A stretch of DNA of 39,911 nucleotides, from the NCBI GenBank assembly GCA_019747795.1, contig JAIEQK010000330.1:1-39911 (forward strand), in the 5' to 3' direction. Source of the stretch: Gammaproteobacteria bacterium (GTDB lineage: Bacteria; Pseudomonadota; Gammaproteobacteria; Ga0077536). The notes below the pieces were generated by a model, which was not told the origin of the DNA, made no database searches, and saw nothing but the letters and a program-made list of their open reading frames with translations. Position numbers and translations under genes: made by a program. Shown piece by piece: positions 8,089 through 19,661 of this stretch (position 1 is the stretch's first letter; each line of letters opens with the position of its first letter).

Positions 8089-8568
8089 TCACCAGGGACG
8101 AGGGCGCAGGCGCAGACGGTAGAGGAGCGGCGAGGCGAGCCGCACCGCGAGCACGAAGCCGAGCACGCCGAGCAGCGCTTCGCCGGCGCTCAAGCCGAGG
8201 TCCTCGCGCAGGCACCAGGCCGGCAACAGCGCTTCGGGCAGGCTGTCCAGCCGCGGCGCGCGCGCGCCGGCCGGCAGCTGCAGCCGGCGCTTGACGAAAC
8301 TCGCCGCCAGGTCGCCAAGCATCGCGAGCGCACCGACCTGGGCGCCGAGCGTCCAGGCCAGGCCGAGCGCCGGCGCGGCCAGCGCGCAGGCCAGCGTCGC
8401 GGCCGCGAGGCCCCGCCAGGTCTTGGAACGGCCGAACAGCGGCGCCTCGTCGCGCAGCCTGAGCCCGCCGTCTATCGGTTGCTGCCACAGGTCGCCGCAC
8501 AGGTGGCTCGCGGCCACCGGCGCCGAGTTGGCGAGGGTCAGGAGGACCAGCAGTTGCAGCACGGCCAT
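8089..8568 (-). CDS. CarS-like CDP-lipid synthase (CTP transferase)
   Basis: A 159-residue membrane protein. The phrases NSAPVAASHL near the start, PIDGGLRLRDEAPLFGRSKTWRG, then GDLAASFVKRRL and GARAPRLDSLPEALL follow the order of conserved blocks in the CDP-archaeol synthase (CarS, DUF46) family, which transfers CMP from CTP to a lipid phosphate. That family is best known from archaea, but bacterial members exist. Here the gene is followed by an EEP enzyme and a CDP-alcohol phosphatidyltransferase, which would use a CDP-lipid product. The lipid substrate is unknown; a bacterial diacyl or isoprenoid lipid phosphate are both possible. It lies 56 bases after the DUF1854 gene on the same strand. 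Confidence 0.8.
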   Translation of the reverse strand: MAVLQLLVLLTLANSAPVAASHLCGDLWQQPIDGGLRLRDEAPLFGRSKTWRGLAAATLACALAAPALGLAWTLGAQVGALAMLGDLAASFVKRRLQLPAGARAPRLDSLPEALLPAWCLREDLGLSAGEALLGVLGFVLAVRLASPLLYRLRLRPRPW

Positions 8569-8624
8569 GGTTCAGTCTCGCGGTCTGCGCGCACGCGGGC
8601 GCTGACCGGCGTCAGGCGCGCACC

Positions 8625-9095
8625 CTACATGAAGCGCGCGAGGATGCGCCGCGAGGTCGCGTCCAGCTTGGCGAGATCCGCGACTTCGAAGTGCAGGCCG
8701 TGGCTGTTGGTGACCAGGAGCCGGCCTTGGCCGAGGCGGCGGATGTCCTCCTCGGCTTTCAGAATGAGTTCGGTGCGGCCGCGGTCGGTGCGCACCGTCC
8801 AGGTCGTGGGCGTGGCGAACGCGGTGCAGGACTCGATGGCCTCGATGCGCGGCACGAACTCACGCTGGCGGATGTGCCTCGCGAGGAGTTCGCGGGTCGG
8901 CTCAGGCAGGTCTGCGAGACGTGGAATGTGCAGCACCTCGTGGCCGTCGTTGGCCACCAGGCCGATGAACTCTTCCGGCGCGCCCAGGGGAAAGGCGCGC
9001 ACCGGCACCACCCCCTCGAAGGTCCGGCCGTCGGCCAGGCGCAGTTGCAGACGGCCGCGCGCGTCCTCGTGCAAGGTGAAGTCCGCGTCGCTCAT
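8625..9095 (-). CDS. DUF1854 family protein of the cyanophycin-associated type
   Basis: A 156-residue cytoplasmic protein with no signal peptide or membrane span. It begins FTLHEDARGRLQLRLADGRTFEGVVPVRAFPLGAPEEFIGLV and contains REFVPRIEAIESCTAFATPTTWTVRTDRG, which I recognise as the DUF1854 pattern. Members are often found next to cyanophycin genes, but their activity is unknown. Its ATG (9093-9095) overlaps the TGA of the ABC transporter gene (9092-9094) by three bases, so the two proteins are probably made together. The cyanophycin synthetase genes lie just beyond the transporter, divergently oriented. Role in polymer turnover or export is inferred only from this context. Confidence 0.85.
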   Translation of the reverse strand: MSDADFTLHEDARGRLQLRLADGRTFEGVVPVRAFPLGAPEEFIGLVANDGHEVLHIPRLADLPEPTRELLARHIRQREFVPRIEAIESCTAFATPTTWTVRTDRGRTELILKAEEDIRRLGQGRLLVTNSHGLHFEVADLAKLDATSRRILARFM

Positions 9096-11326
9096 GCGTC
9101 GTCCTCGCCCTGGTTGCGTGCCTGCGCTTCGTAGAGCCGCGCGTAGGCGCCGTTCTTCTCGATGAGTTCGTCATGGTTGCCGATCTCGACGATGCGGCCG
9201 CGCTCCAGCACCACCAGCCGGTCGGCCTTGCGCAGGGTCGAGAGCCGATGCGCGATGGCGATGGTGGTGCGGCCGCGCACCAGGTTTTCGAGCGCCTTCT
9301 GGATCTCCTTCTCGGTCTCGGTGTCGACCGAGGAGGTGGCCTCGTCGAGCAGCAGGATGCGCGGGTCGATCAGGAGCGCGCGGGCGATGGACAGGCGCTG
9401 ACGCTCGCCGCCCGAGAGCTGCTGGCCGCGTTCGCCGACCAGCGAGTCGTAGCCCTGCGGCAGCCGCAGGATGAAGTCATGGGCGTGCGCCGCGCGCGCC
9501 GCGGCGATGATCTCCGCGCGCGTCGCGTTGGGTTTGCCGTAGGCGATGTTGTCCGCCACGGTGCCGAAGAACATGTAGGGCTCCTGCAGCACGAGACCTA
9601 TGTTCTGGCGAAAGGCGGGGATGGACAGCTGCCGGATGTCCACGCCGTCCAGCAGGATCGCGCCCTCGGCGACGTCGTAGAAGCGGCACATGAGGTTGAC
9701 CAGCGTGCTCTTGCCCGCGCCGCTCTGGCCGACCAGGCCGATCATCTCGCCCGGCTGGATGTCGAGCGTGATGTCGCGCACCACCGAGCGGCTGCCGTAG
9801 CGAAAGCCGACGTTGCGCAGCTCGATGTGACCGCGCACCTGCGGCAGCGGCGTCGGGTTGGCGGGTTCCGGCACGCTGGAGACGTGGTCGAGGATGTCGA
9901 AGATGCGCTTGGCGGCGGCGGCCGCCTTCTGCGTCACCGAGACGATGCGGCTCATGGAATCGAGCCGGGTGTAGAAGCGTCCGATATAGGCCAGGAAGGC
10001 CGTCAGCACGCCGACCGTGATCTCGTGCTGCGACACCTGGTAGATGCCGAAGGCCCACACCACGAGCAGCCCGATCTCGGTCAGCAGCGTGACGGTCGGC
10101 GTGAACAGGCCCCAGATGCGGTTCAGCCGGTCGTTCTGCTCGAGGTTGTAGCGGTTCGCGGCGAAGAAGCGCTGCCCTTCGCGTTCCTCCTGCGCGAAGG
10201 CCTTCACCACGCGGATGCCGGGAATGGTGTCGGACAGCACGTTGGTGACCTCGGACCACACGCGGGTCAGGCGCTCGAAGCCGGTGCGGAGCTTCTCGCG
10301 CACGATGTGGATGAGCCACGCGATGACCGGCAGCGGGATCAAGGTCGCGAGCGCGAGCCACGGATTGATGCTGAACAGGATGGCCGCGGTCATCAGCATC
10401 ACCAGCACGTCGGTCACGAAGTCGAGCGCGTGCAGCGACAGGAACACGCAGATGCGATCGGACTCCGAGCCCAGCCGGCTAATGAGATCGCCCGTGCGCT
10501 TGCCGCCGAAGTATTCGAGCGAGAGGCTCAACAGGTGGTTGAAGGTGGTGGTGCGCAGATCCGCGCCGATGCGCTCGGAGACCAGCGCGAGCACGAAGGT
10601 CCGCGCCCAGCCCAGCACCCACGCGACCAGCGCGGCGCCGAGCAGGCCGCAGAGGTAGAGCATCACACGGTGCTGGTCGATGGGCGTGCCGTTCTGGAAC
10701 GGGATCAGGATCTCGTCCATCAGCGGCATGGTCAGGTAGGGCGGGACCAGGGTCGCGAAGGTCGAGGCCAGCGTGCAGACGAGGCCGATGGAGAGCTGCA
10801 GTCGATAGGGCCGCGCGAAGCGCCACAGGCGGAAAAGGGTCCAGGTCGAGGGCGGCGTGTGCAGCTGCGCCGCGCATACCTGGCACTCCTCCTGGCTCGG
10901 GTCGAGCGGCGTGGCGCACACCGGGCAGTGCTCGATGCTCTCGCTCGCGGGCTCGCCGCCGGCGGCCAGGCGCTCGAACTCGGCTACGAAGCGCTTGGCG
11001 CCCAGGTCTTCGGCCAGGGTGAAGCGCAGCTGCCCGACCCGCTCGCCGGCGCGCAGCAGCTCGAGCGTGCCGACGCCACCATGCTCGCCATGGTTCAGCA
11101 AAAGTTCAGTGCTGAGCTTCCAGTCTTCGACCCCGCCGTCCTCGGACAGGTGCAGCACACGCGCATCGGTGAGGACGGCGAGACCGCGGGCATAGAGGAG
11201 ATCCGCGGTGAGGTCCGTCTCGAACCAGGCGCGTACCGTCTCCACGGGCGCGATCTGGGCGGCGGCTGGGGCCTGCCATCGCACTGGCAGAGCGGGTACA
11301 AGCGAAAATTGGGAACGGGCAGTCAT
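9092..11326 (-). CDS. ABC exporter with N-terminal zinc-ribbon extension, cyanophycin-associated
   Basis: A 744-residue half-transporter with fused membrane and ATPase domains. Residues 1-130 form an unusual soluble domain. It is followed by a zinc ribbon (C134, C137, C148, C151: HCPVC then CQVC), a six-helix exporter domain at about 165-460, and a nucleotide-binding domain with Walker A GQSGAGKST (533-541), signature LSGGE (637-641), Walker B ILLLDEA (657-663) and the H-loop histidine 693. It probably works as a homodimer. The start codon has only a weak GGGGA upstream. The DUF1854 gene overlaps its stop. Both lie divergent to two cyanophycin synthetase genes, so a link to cyanophycin is likely, but what it moves is unknown. 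Lipid or peptide export are both compatible with the fold. Confidence 0.9.
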   Translation of the reverse strand: MTARSQFSLVPALPVRWQAPAAAQIAPVETVRAWFETDLTADLLYARGLAVLTDARVLHLSEDGGVEDWKLSTELLLNHGEHGGVGTLELLRAGERVGQLRFTLAEDLGAKRFVAEFERLAAGGEPASESIEHCPVCATPLDPSQEECQVCAAQLHTPPSTWTLFRLWRFARPYRLQLSIGLVCTLASTFATLVPPYLTMPLMDEILIPFQNGTPIDQHRVMLYLCGLLGAALVAWVLGWARTFVLALVSERIGADLRTTTFNHLLSLSLEYFGGKRTGDLISRLGSESDRICVFLSLHALDFVTDVLVMLMTAAILFSINPWLALATLIPLPVIAWLIHIVREKLRTGFERLTRVWSEVTNVLSDTIPGIRVVKAFAQEEREGQRFFAANRYNLEQNDRLNRIWGLFTPTVTLLTEIGLLVVWAFGIYQVSQHEITVGVLTAFLAYIGRFYTRLDSMSRIVSVTQKAAAAAKRIFDILDHVSSVPEPANPTPLPQVRGHIELRNVGFRYGSRSVVRDITLDIQPGEMIGLVGQSGAGKSTLVNLMCRFYDVAEGAILLDGVDIRQLSIPAFRQNIGLVLQEPYMFFGTVADNIAYGKPNATRAEIIAAARAAHAHDFILRLPQGYDSLVGERGQQLSGGERQRLSIARALLIDPRILLLDEATSSVDTETEKEIQKALENLVRGRTTIAIAHRLSTLRKADRLVVLERGRIVEIGNHDELIEKNGAYARLYEAQARNQGEDDA

Positions 11327-11338
11327 TACTTATATTAT
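11309..11338 (+). promoter_or_regulatory. Putative sigma-70-type promoter for the cyanophycin synthetase genes
   Basis: TTGGGA at 11309-11314 and TATTAT at 11333-11338 are 18 bp apart, in a small AT-rich patch inside a GC-rich region. TATATT at 11331 with a 16-bp gap is an alternative -10. The start of the divergent ABC gene (11326) overlaps the element, so regulators bound here could affect both directions. This gives an untranslated leader of about 100 bases before the ATG at 11445. Assignment is by pattern only. Confidence 0.4.
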
Positions 11339-11444
11339 CCCCGGATCGACTACAGGATGGTGTCGCTGCCACCTGGGCAAGGTGCCCACGGGCGCTGCGG
11401 CGCCGAGGCGTGTCCGTACGCGCCGCGACCCACAGCCGTCAGTG

Positions 11445-13643
11445 ATGACCCAATACGACATTCGTCTCCTCGACCTGATTTTTCTGCGAGGACCCAATCG
11501 CTGGTCCTATCGACCGACCCTCGAGGCCCTGGTCGACATCGGCGCCCTCGAGGAACATCCGTCGAATGTCCTGCCCGGCTTCGTCGAGCGCCTGGTCGCC
11601 TGGTTACCGGGCCTGCGCAAGCACGAGTGCAGCTACGAAGAGCCGGGTGGCTTCGTGCGGCGGCTCGAGGAAGGCACCTGGGTCGGCCACATTCTTGAAC
11701 ACGTCACGCTCGAACTGCAGACCCAGGCCGGCCGGCCGGCCGGCTTCGGTCGTGCGCGCAGCACCTCCACCACCGGCATCTACCACGTGGTGGTGCGCAC
11801 CACCCAGGAAGACCTGACCAAGACCTGCCTGCTGCGGGCGCGGGACCTGATCCTGGCCGCGATCCATGGCCAGGCCTTCGATGTCGCCGGCACCCTGCGT
11901 GAACTCCGCGTGCTGGCCGATCGCAAAGGTTTTGGCCCGAGCACCGCCTGCATCGTCGATGCCGCGGTCGCCGCGCGCGTGCCGGTACTACCGCTCGGCC
12001 AGGGCAACCTGGCGATCCTCGGCCACGGCACGCACCAGCGCCGCATCTGGACGGCCGAGACCGACCGGACCTCGGCCATCGCCGAATCCATCGCCGCCGA
12101 CAAGGCGCTCGCCAAGCAGCTGCTCGCGCCCTGCGGCATCCCAGTGCCGGAAGGCTCGGAGGTGCGCAACGTCGAAGCCGCGATCGAAGCTGCCGAGGAC
12201 ATCGGCTACCCGGTGACGGTGAAACCCTGCGAGGCGAATCGCGGCGAGGGCGTGTTCCTGGACCTGCGTGACGCCGAGCAGGTGCGCGCGGCCTTCAAAC
12301 CGGCCTATGACGCGTCGGCATCGACCGTGCTGGTCGAGAAGCACATCGAAGGTGACGAGCATCGCCTGCTGGTGGTGGGTGACAAGGTCGTCGCCGCGAC
12401 CCGCGCCGTGCCGGTCGAACTCGTCGGCGATGGCGTGCGCAGCGTGCAGCATCTGCTCGCCTACACCCTGGCGGCGCTCGCCGAGCATGGCGACCCCGCC
12501 GTGGTGCCGTTCACGGTGGAGGACTTCGAGGACTTTCCCACCGTGCGCCTCGCGCTGGCGCGGCAGGGCCTGGATTTCGCCGCGGTGCCCGCGGCCGGCC
12601 AGGTGGTGACGCTGCCACGCCACGCGAAGATCGGCGAGGACGTGCTCGCCCTGGTCCATCCCGCCACCGCCGCGCTCGCGACGCTCGCGGCGCGCGCCGT
12701 GGGGCTCGACATCGCGGGCATCGACATCGTCGCGCGCGACATCGGCCAGCCGCTCGCGGCCCAGGGCGGCGCGCTCATCGAGGTCAATGCCGGCCCCGCG
12801 CTGCCGACCCACCTGCCCCAGGGCGAACATGGCGCCCATCCCGCCGGCCGAGCCATCATCGACCACCTCTTTCCGGGCGACGAGAAAGGCCGGATTCCGC
12901 TGGTCGGCATCGGCGGCAGCGCGGACACCACGCTGGAAGCACGCCTGGTGGGTTACTTGCTGCACTTGAACGGCGTGTCGGTCGGTGTGGCCTGCGGCAC
13001 CGGTCTCTACCTCGGCGATCGCCAGGTCGATCACAACGACGGCGCGCACTGGGCGGCCGGCCAGCGCCTGCTGATCAACCGCACGCTCAAGGCCGCCGTG
13101 ATCCAGACCACGGCCGAGAGTTTGCTGCGCGAAGGTCTACCCTACGACCGCTGCCAGGTGGGACTGGTGACGTCGCTGGACAGCGGACACACGCTCGCGC
13201 GTTTCGGCGTTCAGGACCAGGAACAGCTGACCAAGTTGCTGCGCACCCATGTTGACGTGGTGCTGGCGCAGGGCGTGGCGGTGCTGAACGCCGACGACCC
13301 GGGGGTACTGGCGCTCGCCGAGTACAGCGATGGCGAAGTGCTGCTCTACAGCGGCCGGCCGCAGGGCGAGGCGCTGGCCGAAGCGCGCGCCGCCGGGCGC
13401 CGCGCGGTCTATCGCGACCGGGACGAACTGGTGTTCGCCCACGGGGATGCGAGCGAGCGCCTGCCGCTGCCTTCGGGTTTCGACCTGCCGGCCGCGCTGC
13501 CTGCCGCCGCCTGCGCCTGGGCGCTGGGCGTGCCGCCCGAACTCATCGTGAGCGGCATCGTGGGCTTCCCGGCCGCACACGAGTGTGCGGAACCGGGCTC
13601 GGACCCGCGCAGCGCGGCGGAGCGGCTCGCCGCCCGCCTGTGA
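11445..13643 (+). CDS. cphA': Second cyanophycin synthetase (CphA'-type) with degenerate ligase P-loop
   Basis: A 732-residue protein; ATG at 11445 chosen because MTQYDIRLLDLIFLRGPNRWS matches the family's N-terminus. An N-terminal domain (about 1-160) is followed by an ATP-grasp domain with the nucleotide lysine K260 in VKPCEANRGEG and the block IEVNAGPALPTHLP at 445-458. The Mur-ligase-like domain is degenerate: where the neighbouring CphA has GTNGKTT, this protein reads GIGGSADTT (488-496), lacking the P-loop lysine. The lid region with PGRFN and DYGHNP is absent, and the protein is about 130 residues shorter. The later block LLREGLPYDRCQVGLV still aligns, so the fold is kept. It probably performs only the ATP-grasp half-reaction or partners CphA. 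The gap to cphA is 34 bases. Confidence 0.9.
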   Translation: MTQYDIRLLDLIFLRGPNRWSYRPTLEALVDIGALEEHPSNVLPGFVERLVAWLPGLRKHECSYEEPGGFVRRLEEGTWVGHILEHVTLELQTQAGRPAGFGRARSTSTTGIYHVVVRTTQEDLTKTCLLRARDLILAAIHGQAFDVAGTLRELRVLADRKGFGPSTACIVDAAVAARVPVLPLGQGNLAILGHGTHQRRIWTAETDRTSAIAESIAADKALAKQLLAPCGIPVPEGSEVRNVEAAIEAAEDIGYPVTVKPCEANRGEGVFLDLRDAEQVRAAFKPAYDASASTVLVEKHIEGDEHRLLVVGDKVVAATRAVPVELVGDGVRSVQHLLAYTLAALAEHGDPAVVPFTVEDFEDFPTVRLALARQGLDFAAVPAAGQVVTLPRHAKIGEDVLALVHPATAALATLAARAVGLDIAGIDIVARDIGQPLAAQGGALIEVNAGPALPTHLPQGEHGAHPAGRAIIDHLFPGDEKGRIPLVGIGGSADTTLEARLVGYLLHLNGVSVGVACGTGLYLGDRQVDHNDGAHWAAGQRLLINRTLKAAVIQTTAESLLREGLPYDRCQVGLVTSLDSGHTLARFGVQDQEQLTKLLRTHVDVVLAQGVAVLNADDPGVLALAEYSDGEVLLYSGRPQGEALAEARAAGRRAVYRDRDELVFAHGDASERLPLPSGFDLPAALPAAACAWALGVPPELIVSGIVGFPAAHECAEPGSDPRSAAERLAARL

Positions 13644-13677
13644 CACTCGACAATCCAGCAAGGTCCAAACACCGCCG

Positions 13678-16263
13678 ATGGAAGTAGCCCGCGTACGTGC
13701 CCTGCGAGGGCCCAACCTGTGGAGTCGCCGCACCTGCATCGAGGCGGTCGTGCACTGCACCGAGCAGGAACGGGACCTGTCCCTGCAGCCGGAATTCCTG
13801 AAACGTCTGCGCGCGCTCTACCCGCAACTGCAGGTGCTGCCGGTGCCGGACGGCGGCGTGCCGCGCTCCGCCGCCCACGTACTCGAGATTGCGACGCTCA
13901 GCCTGCAGGCCGACGCCGGCTGTCCGGTCAGCTTCAGCCGCTGCGGCGCGACCCCCGAGGCTGGCGTGTTCCAGGTGGTGGTCGAGTACAGCGAGGAATC
14001 GGTCGGGCGCGCCGCGCTCGAGATCGCCGAACGTCTGGTGGTCGCCACGCTGACCGGCCAGGCCTTCGATGCCGAGGCCGAGATCGCCGGCCTGCGCGAG
14101 TTGGACGAGGAAGAGCGTCTCGGTCCCTCCACCGGCGCCATCGTTGCCGCGGCAGTCGAGCGCGGCATCCCCTACCGCCGCCTCACGACCGGCAGCCTGG
14201 TGCAGTTCGGCTGGGGCAGCCGCCAGCGCCGCATCCAGGCCGCGGAGATGGATCGCACCAGCGCCATCGCGCAGTCCATCGCCCAGGACAAGCAGCTCAC
14301 CAAGCAACTCCTGAAGGCCGCCGGCGTGCCGGTGCCCGACGGGCGCGAGGTGCACAGCGTGGAGGAGGCGTGGGCCGCGGCCTGCGCGCTTGGTCTGCCG
14401 GTGGTGGTCAAGCCGCGCGACGGCAACCACGGCCGCGGCGTGACCGTGAACGTCGAGACCAAGCCCCATCTCGAGGCCGCCTACCGCGCGGCGCTCGAGG
14501 CCGGCACGGTAGTGATCGTCGAGCGCTACATCCCCGGCCACGACTACCGCTTCCTGGTGGTCGGCGACAAGCTCATCGCCGCCGCGCGGCGTGACCCGCC
14601 CTTCGTCATCGGCGACGGCGTGCACACCGTGCGCGCGCTGGTCGAGGAGGTGAACCGCGATCCGCGTCGCGGTGAAGGCCATGCCACCTCGCTGACCAAG
14701 ATTCGCCTGGACGACATCGCCCAGACGCTGCTCGGCCTGCAGGGCCTCACGCCCGACGCCGTGCCGCCCAAGGGGCTGCGCGTCGTGCTGCGCAACAACG
14801 CCAATCTCTCCACCGGCGGCACAGCCACCGACGTCACCGACGAAGTGCATCCCGATCTCGCCGCGCGGGTGGTCGCCGCGGCGCAGATGGTGGGACTCGA
14901 CATCTGCGGCGTGGACGTGGTCTGCCAGTCCGTGCTGCGGCCGCTGGAGGAACAGAACGGCGGCATCGTCGAAGTGAACGCCGCGCCGGGACTCCGGATG
15001 CACTTGACGCCGTCCTATGGCACCGGGCGGCGGGTCGGTGAGGCGATCATCAACGACATGTTCCCGCCAGGTGAGGACGCGCGCATTCCGGTCATCGCCG
15101 TGACCGGCACCAACGGCAAGACCACCACCGTGCGTCTCACGACCCACATCCTGCGCACCGCGGGTCTCAGGGTCGGCATGACGCTCACCGACGGCGTCTA
15201 CGTCGACGACGTGCAGATCGACAGCGGCGACTGCAGCGGGCCGCGCAGCGCGCGCTCGGTGCTGATGCACCCGGACGTCGATGCCGCGGTGCTGGAGACC
15301 GCGCGCGGCGGCATCCTGCGCGAGGGCCTGGCGTTCGATCGCTGCCAGGTGGCGGTGGTGACCAACATCGGCGCGGGCGATCATCTCGGCCTCAACTACA
15401 TCACCACTGTCGAGGATCTCGCGGTCCTGAAGCGGGTCATCGTCCAGAACGTCGCGCCCGGCGGCTTCGCGGTGCTGAACGCCGACGATCCGGTCTCGGC
15501 GCGCATGGGCGCGGCCTGCCCCGGCGCCATCATCTATTTCTCGCGCAATCCGGCCAACGCCGTCAGCGTCACCCATCGCGCCCAGGGGCGCCGCGTGGTG
15601 CTGGTGGACGGTGACGCCATCAGCTGCGTCGAGGGTCATGAACTGTGGCGCATGCCGCTGGCCGACATTCCGCTGACCCTCGGCGGGCGCGTCGGCTTCC
15701 AGGTGGAGAACGTGCTGGGCGCGGTCGCCGCGGCCTGGGGTGCCGGCATCGACTGGCGCGCCATCGAGGCCGGCCTGCGCAGCTTCGTCCCGGGACTTGA
15801 CGCCACGCCCGGCCGCTTCAACCTGCTGGACTACCGCGGCGCCACGGTAATCGCCGACTACGGTCACAATCCTGACGCGATGGTGGCGCTGGTGCAGGCC
15901 GTCAGCGCCTCGCCCGCGCGTCGTCGCATGGTGGTGATCAGCGGCGCCGGCGACAGGCGCGACGAAGACATCCGCGATCAGACCCGCGTGCTGGGCGACG
16001 CCTTCGACCGCGTGCTGCTCTACCAGGATGCCTGCCAGCGCGGCCGCGAGGATGGCGAGGTGCTGGCCCTGCTGCGCGAGGGGCTCACGAATGCGTCCCG
16101 CACCCGCGAGGTGGAGGAGATCCGTGGCGAGTTCGTCGCCATCGATCGTGCGCTGGCTCTGCTCGAGCCCGGAGACCTGTGCCTGGTGCTGATCGACCAG
16201 GTGGAGGAGGCGCTGGCCTACCTGCGGCGCTGCTGCGCGGCGAGTGCGGCCCAGGTGGCCTGA
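13678..16263 (+). CDS. cphA: Cyanophycin synthetase
   Basis: An 861-residue enzyme that builds the aspartate/arginine storage polymer cyanophycin from ATP and both amino acids. The N-terminal domain is followed by an ATP-grasp domain (K245 in VKPRDGNHGRG; IVEVNAAPGLRMHL later), which adds aspartate to the backbone. A complete Mur-ligase-like domain follows, with Walker A GTNGKTT at 477-483, ILREGLAFDRCQVAVVTNI, and the C-terminal blocks PGRFN (711-715) and ADYGHNPDAM; this part attaches arginine. The ATG at 13678 gives the family-standard start MEVARVRALRGPNLWS. Length is normal for CphA. No cyanophycinase or isoaspartyl dipeptidase gene is in the window, so degradation genes must lie elsewhere or be missing. 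The gene converges on the histidine kinase gene with only 19 bases between stops. Confidence 0.97.
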   Translation: MEVARVRALRGPNLWSRRTCIEAVVHCTEQERDLSLQPEFLKRLRALYPQLQVLPVPDGGVPRSAAHVLEIATLSLQADAGCPVSFSRCGATPEAGVFQVVVEYSEESVGRAALEIAERLVVATLTGQAFDAEAEIAGLRELDEEERLGPSTGAIVAAAVERGIPYRRLTTGSLVQFGWGSRQRRIQAAEMDRTSAIAQSIAQDKQLTKQLLKAAGVPVPDGREVHSVEEAWAAACALGLPVVVKPRDGNHGRGVTVNVETKPHLEAAYRAALEAGTVVIVERYIPGHDYRFLVVGDKLIAAARRDPPFVIGDGVHTVRALVEEVNRDPRRGEGHATSLTKIRLDDIAQTLLGLQGLTPDAVPPKGLRVVLRNNANLSTGGTATDVTDEVHPDLAARVVAAAQMVGLDICGVDVVCQSVLRPLEEQNGGIVEVNAAPGLRMHLTPSYGTGRRVGEAIINDMFPPGEDARIPVIAVTGTNGKTTTVRLTTHILRTAGLRVGMTLTDGVYVDDVQIDSGDCSGPRSARSVLMHPDVDAAVLETARGGILREGLAFDRCQVAVVTNIGAGDHLGLNYITTVEDLAVLKRVIVQNVAPGGFAVLNADDPVSARMGAACPGAIIYFSRNPANAVSVTHRAQGRRVVLVDGDAISCVEGHELWRMPLADIPLTLGGRVGFQVENVLGAVAAAWGAGIDWRAIEAGLRSFVPGLDATPGRFNLLDYRGATVIADYGHNPDAMVALVQAVSASPARRRMVVISGAGDRRDEDIRDQTRVLGDAFDRVLLYQDACQRGREDGEVLALLREGLTNASRTREVEEIRGEFVAIDRALALLEPGDLCLVLIDQVEEALAYLRRCCAASAAQVA

Positions 16264-16282
16264 GCGGTGTGAGTCGCGCCGC

Positions 16283-19306
<3,024 letters not shown>

Positions 19307-19420
19307 GACAACGGGGCGCCTTGAAGGGAACGCCTTGATAGCGGCCGCCGGCGCGGCTCGCTTGAGCGGGCGACGAGACGCCGGCCGTCAGGCGGCGGGC
19401 GGGCTCGAGGGAAAGGAAAA

Positions 19421-19605
19421 GGTGTTCTCCACGGTGCCGTCTAGACCGTAATCTTGAACCAAGGGTTCAAGACGGGACTTCTCGAGGTGAATCAGGCTTT
19501 CCGCTACGAGGCGGCCATGCACAACATCACGCATTGATCGGTCCCTGAGGAATGAAAAATAGGCTCAAAGATCTCAGGTCTTTGACGCACACAGCAGAGA
19601 ACACC
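19421..19605 (-). ncRNA. ssrS: 6S RNA
   Basis: A minus-strand RNA of about 185 bases that folds like 6S RNA, the regulator that binds sigma-70 RNA polymerase. The ends pair perfectly: GGTGTTCTC at the 5' end and GAGAACACC at the 3' end. Near the 3' side is the hairpin CTTGAACCCTTGGTTCAAG, the same arms as the E. coli hairpin. Position supports it: it lies 56 bases downstream of zapA on the same strand, the classic gammaproteobacterial arrangement. Length matches the 184-nt E. coli RNA. The ends are estimated from the closing stem. A TTTTCCTTTCC run directly after the 3' end (19410-19420) may serve in termination or processing. The usual downstream gene, 5-formyltetrahydrofolate cyclo-ligase, is absent here. 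Confidence 0.9.
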
Positions 19606-19661
19606 AAGCTCTAAATCGACTGCAATCTCCGGTTCTTTAGTCCGCGTTCCCGGCGCCGGCC

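Noticed and set aside
9173-11698. Long open frame on the plus strand opposite the ABC transporter gene, and similarly 13543-15867 (minus) opposite cphA and 37096-39879 (minus) opposite mshL
   Set aside because: They are GC-rich antisense shadows of strongly supported genes and show no family motifs, only repetitive Arg/Gly/His/Asp-rich sequence.
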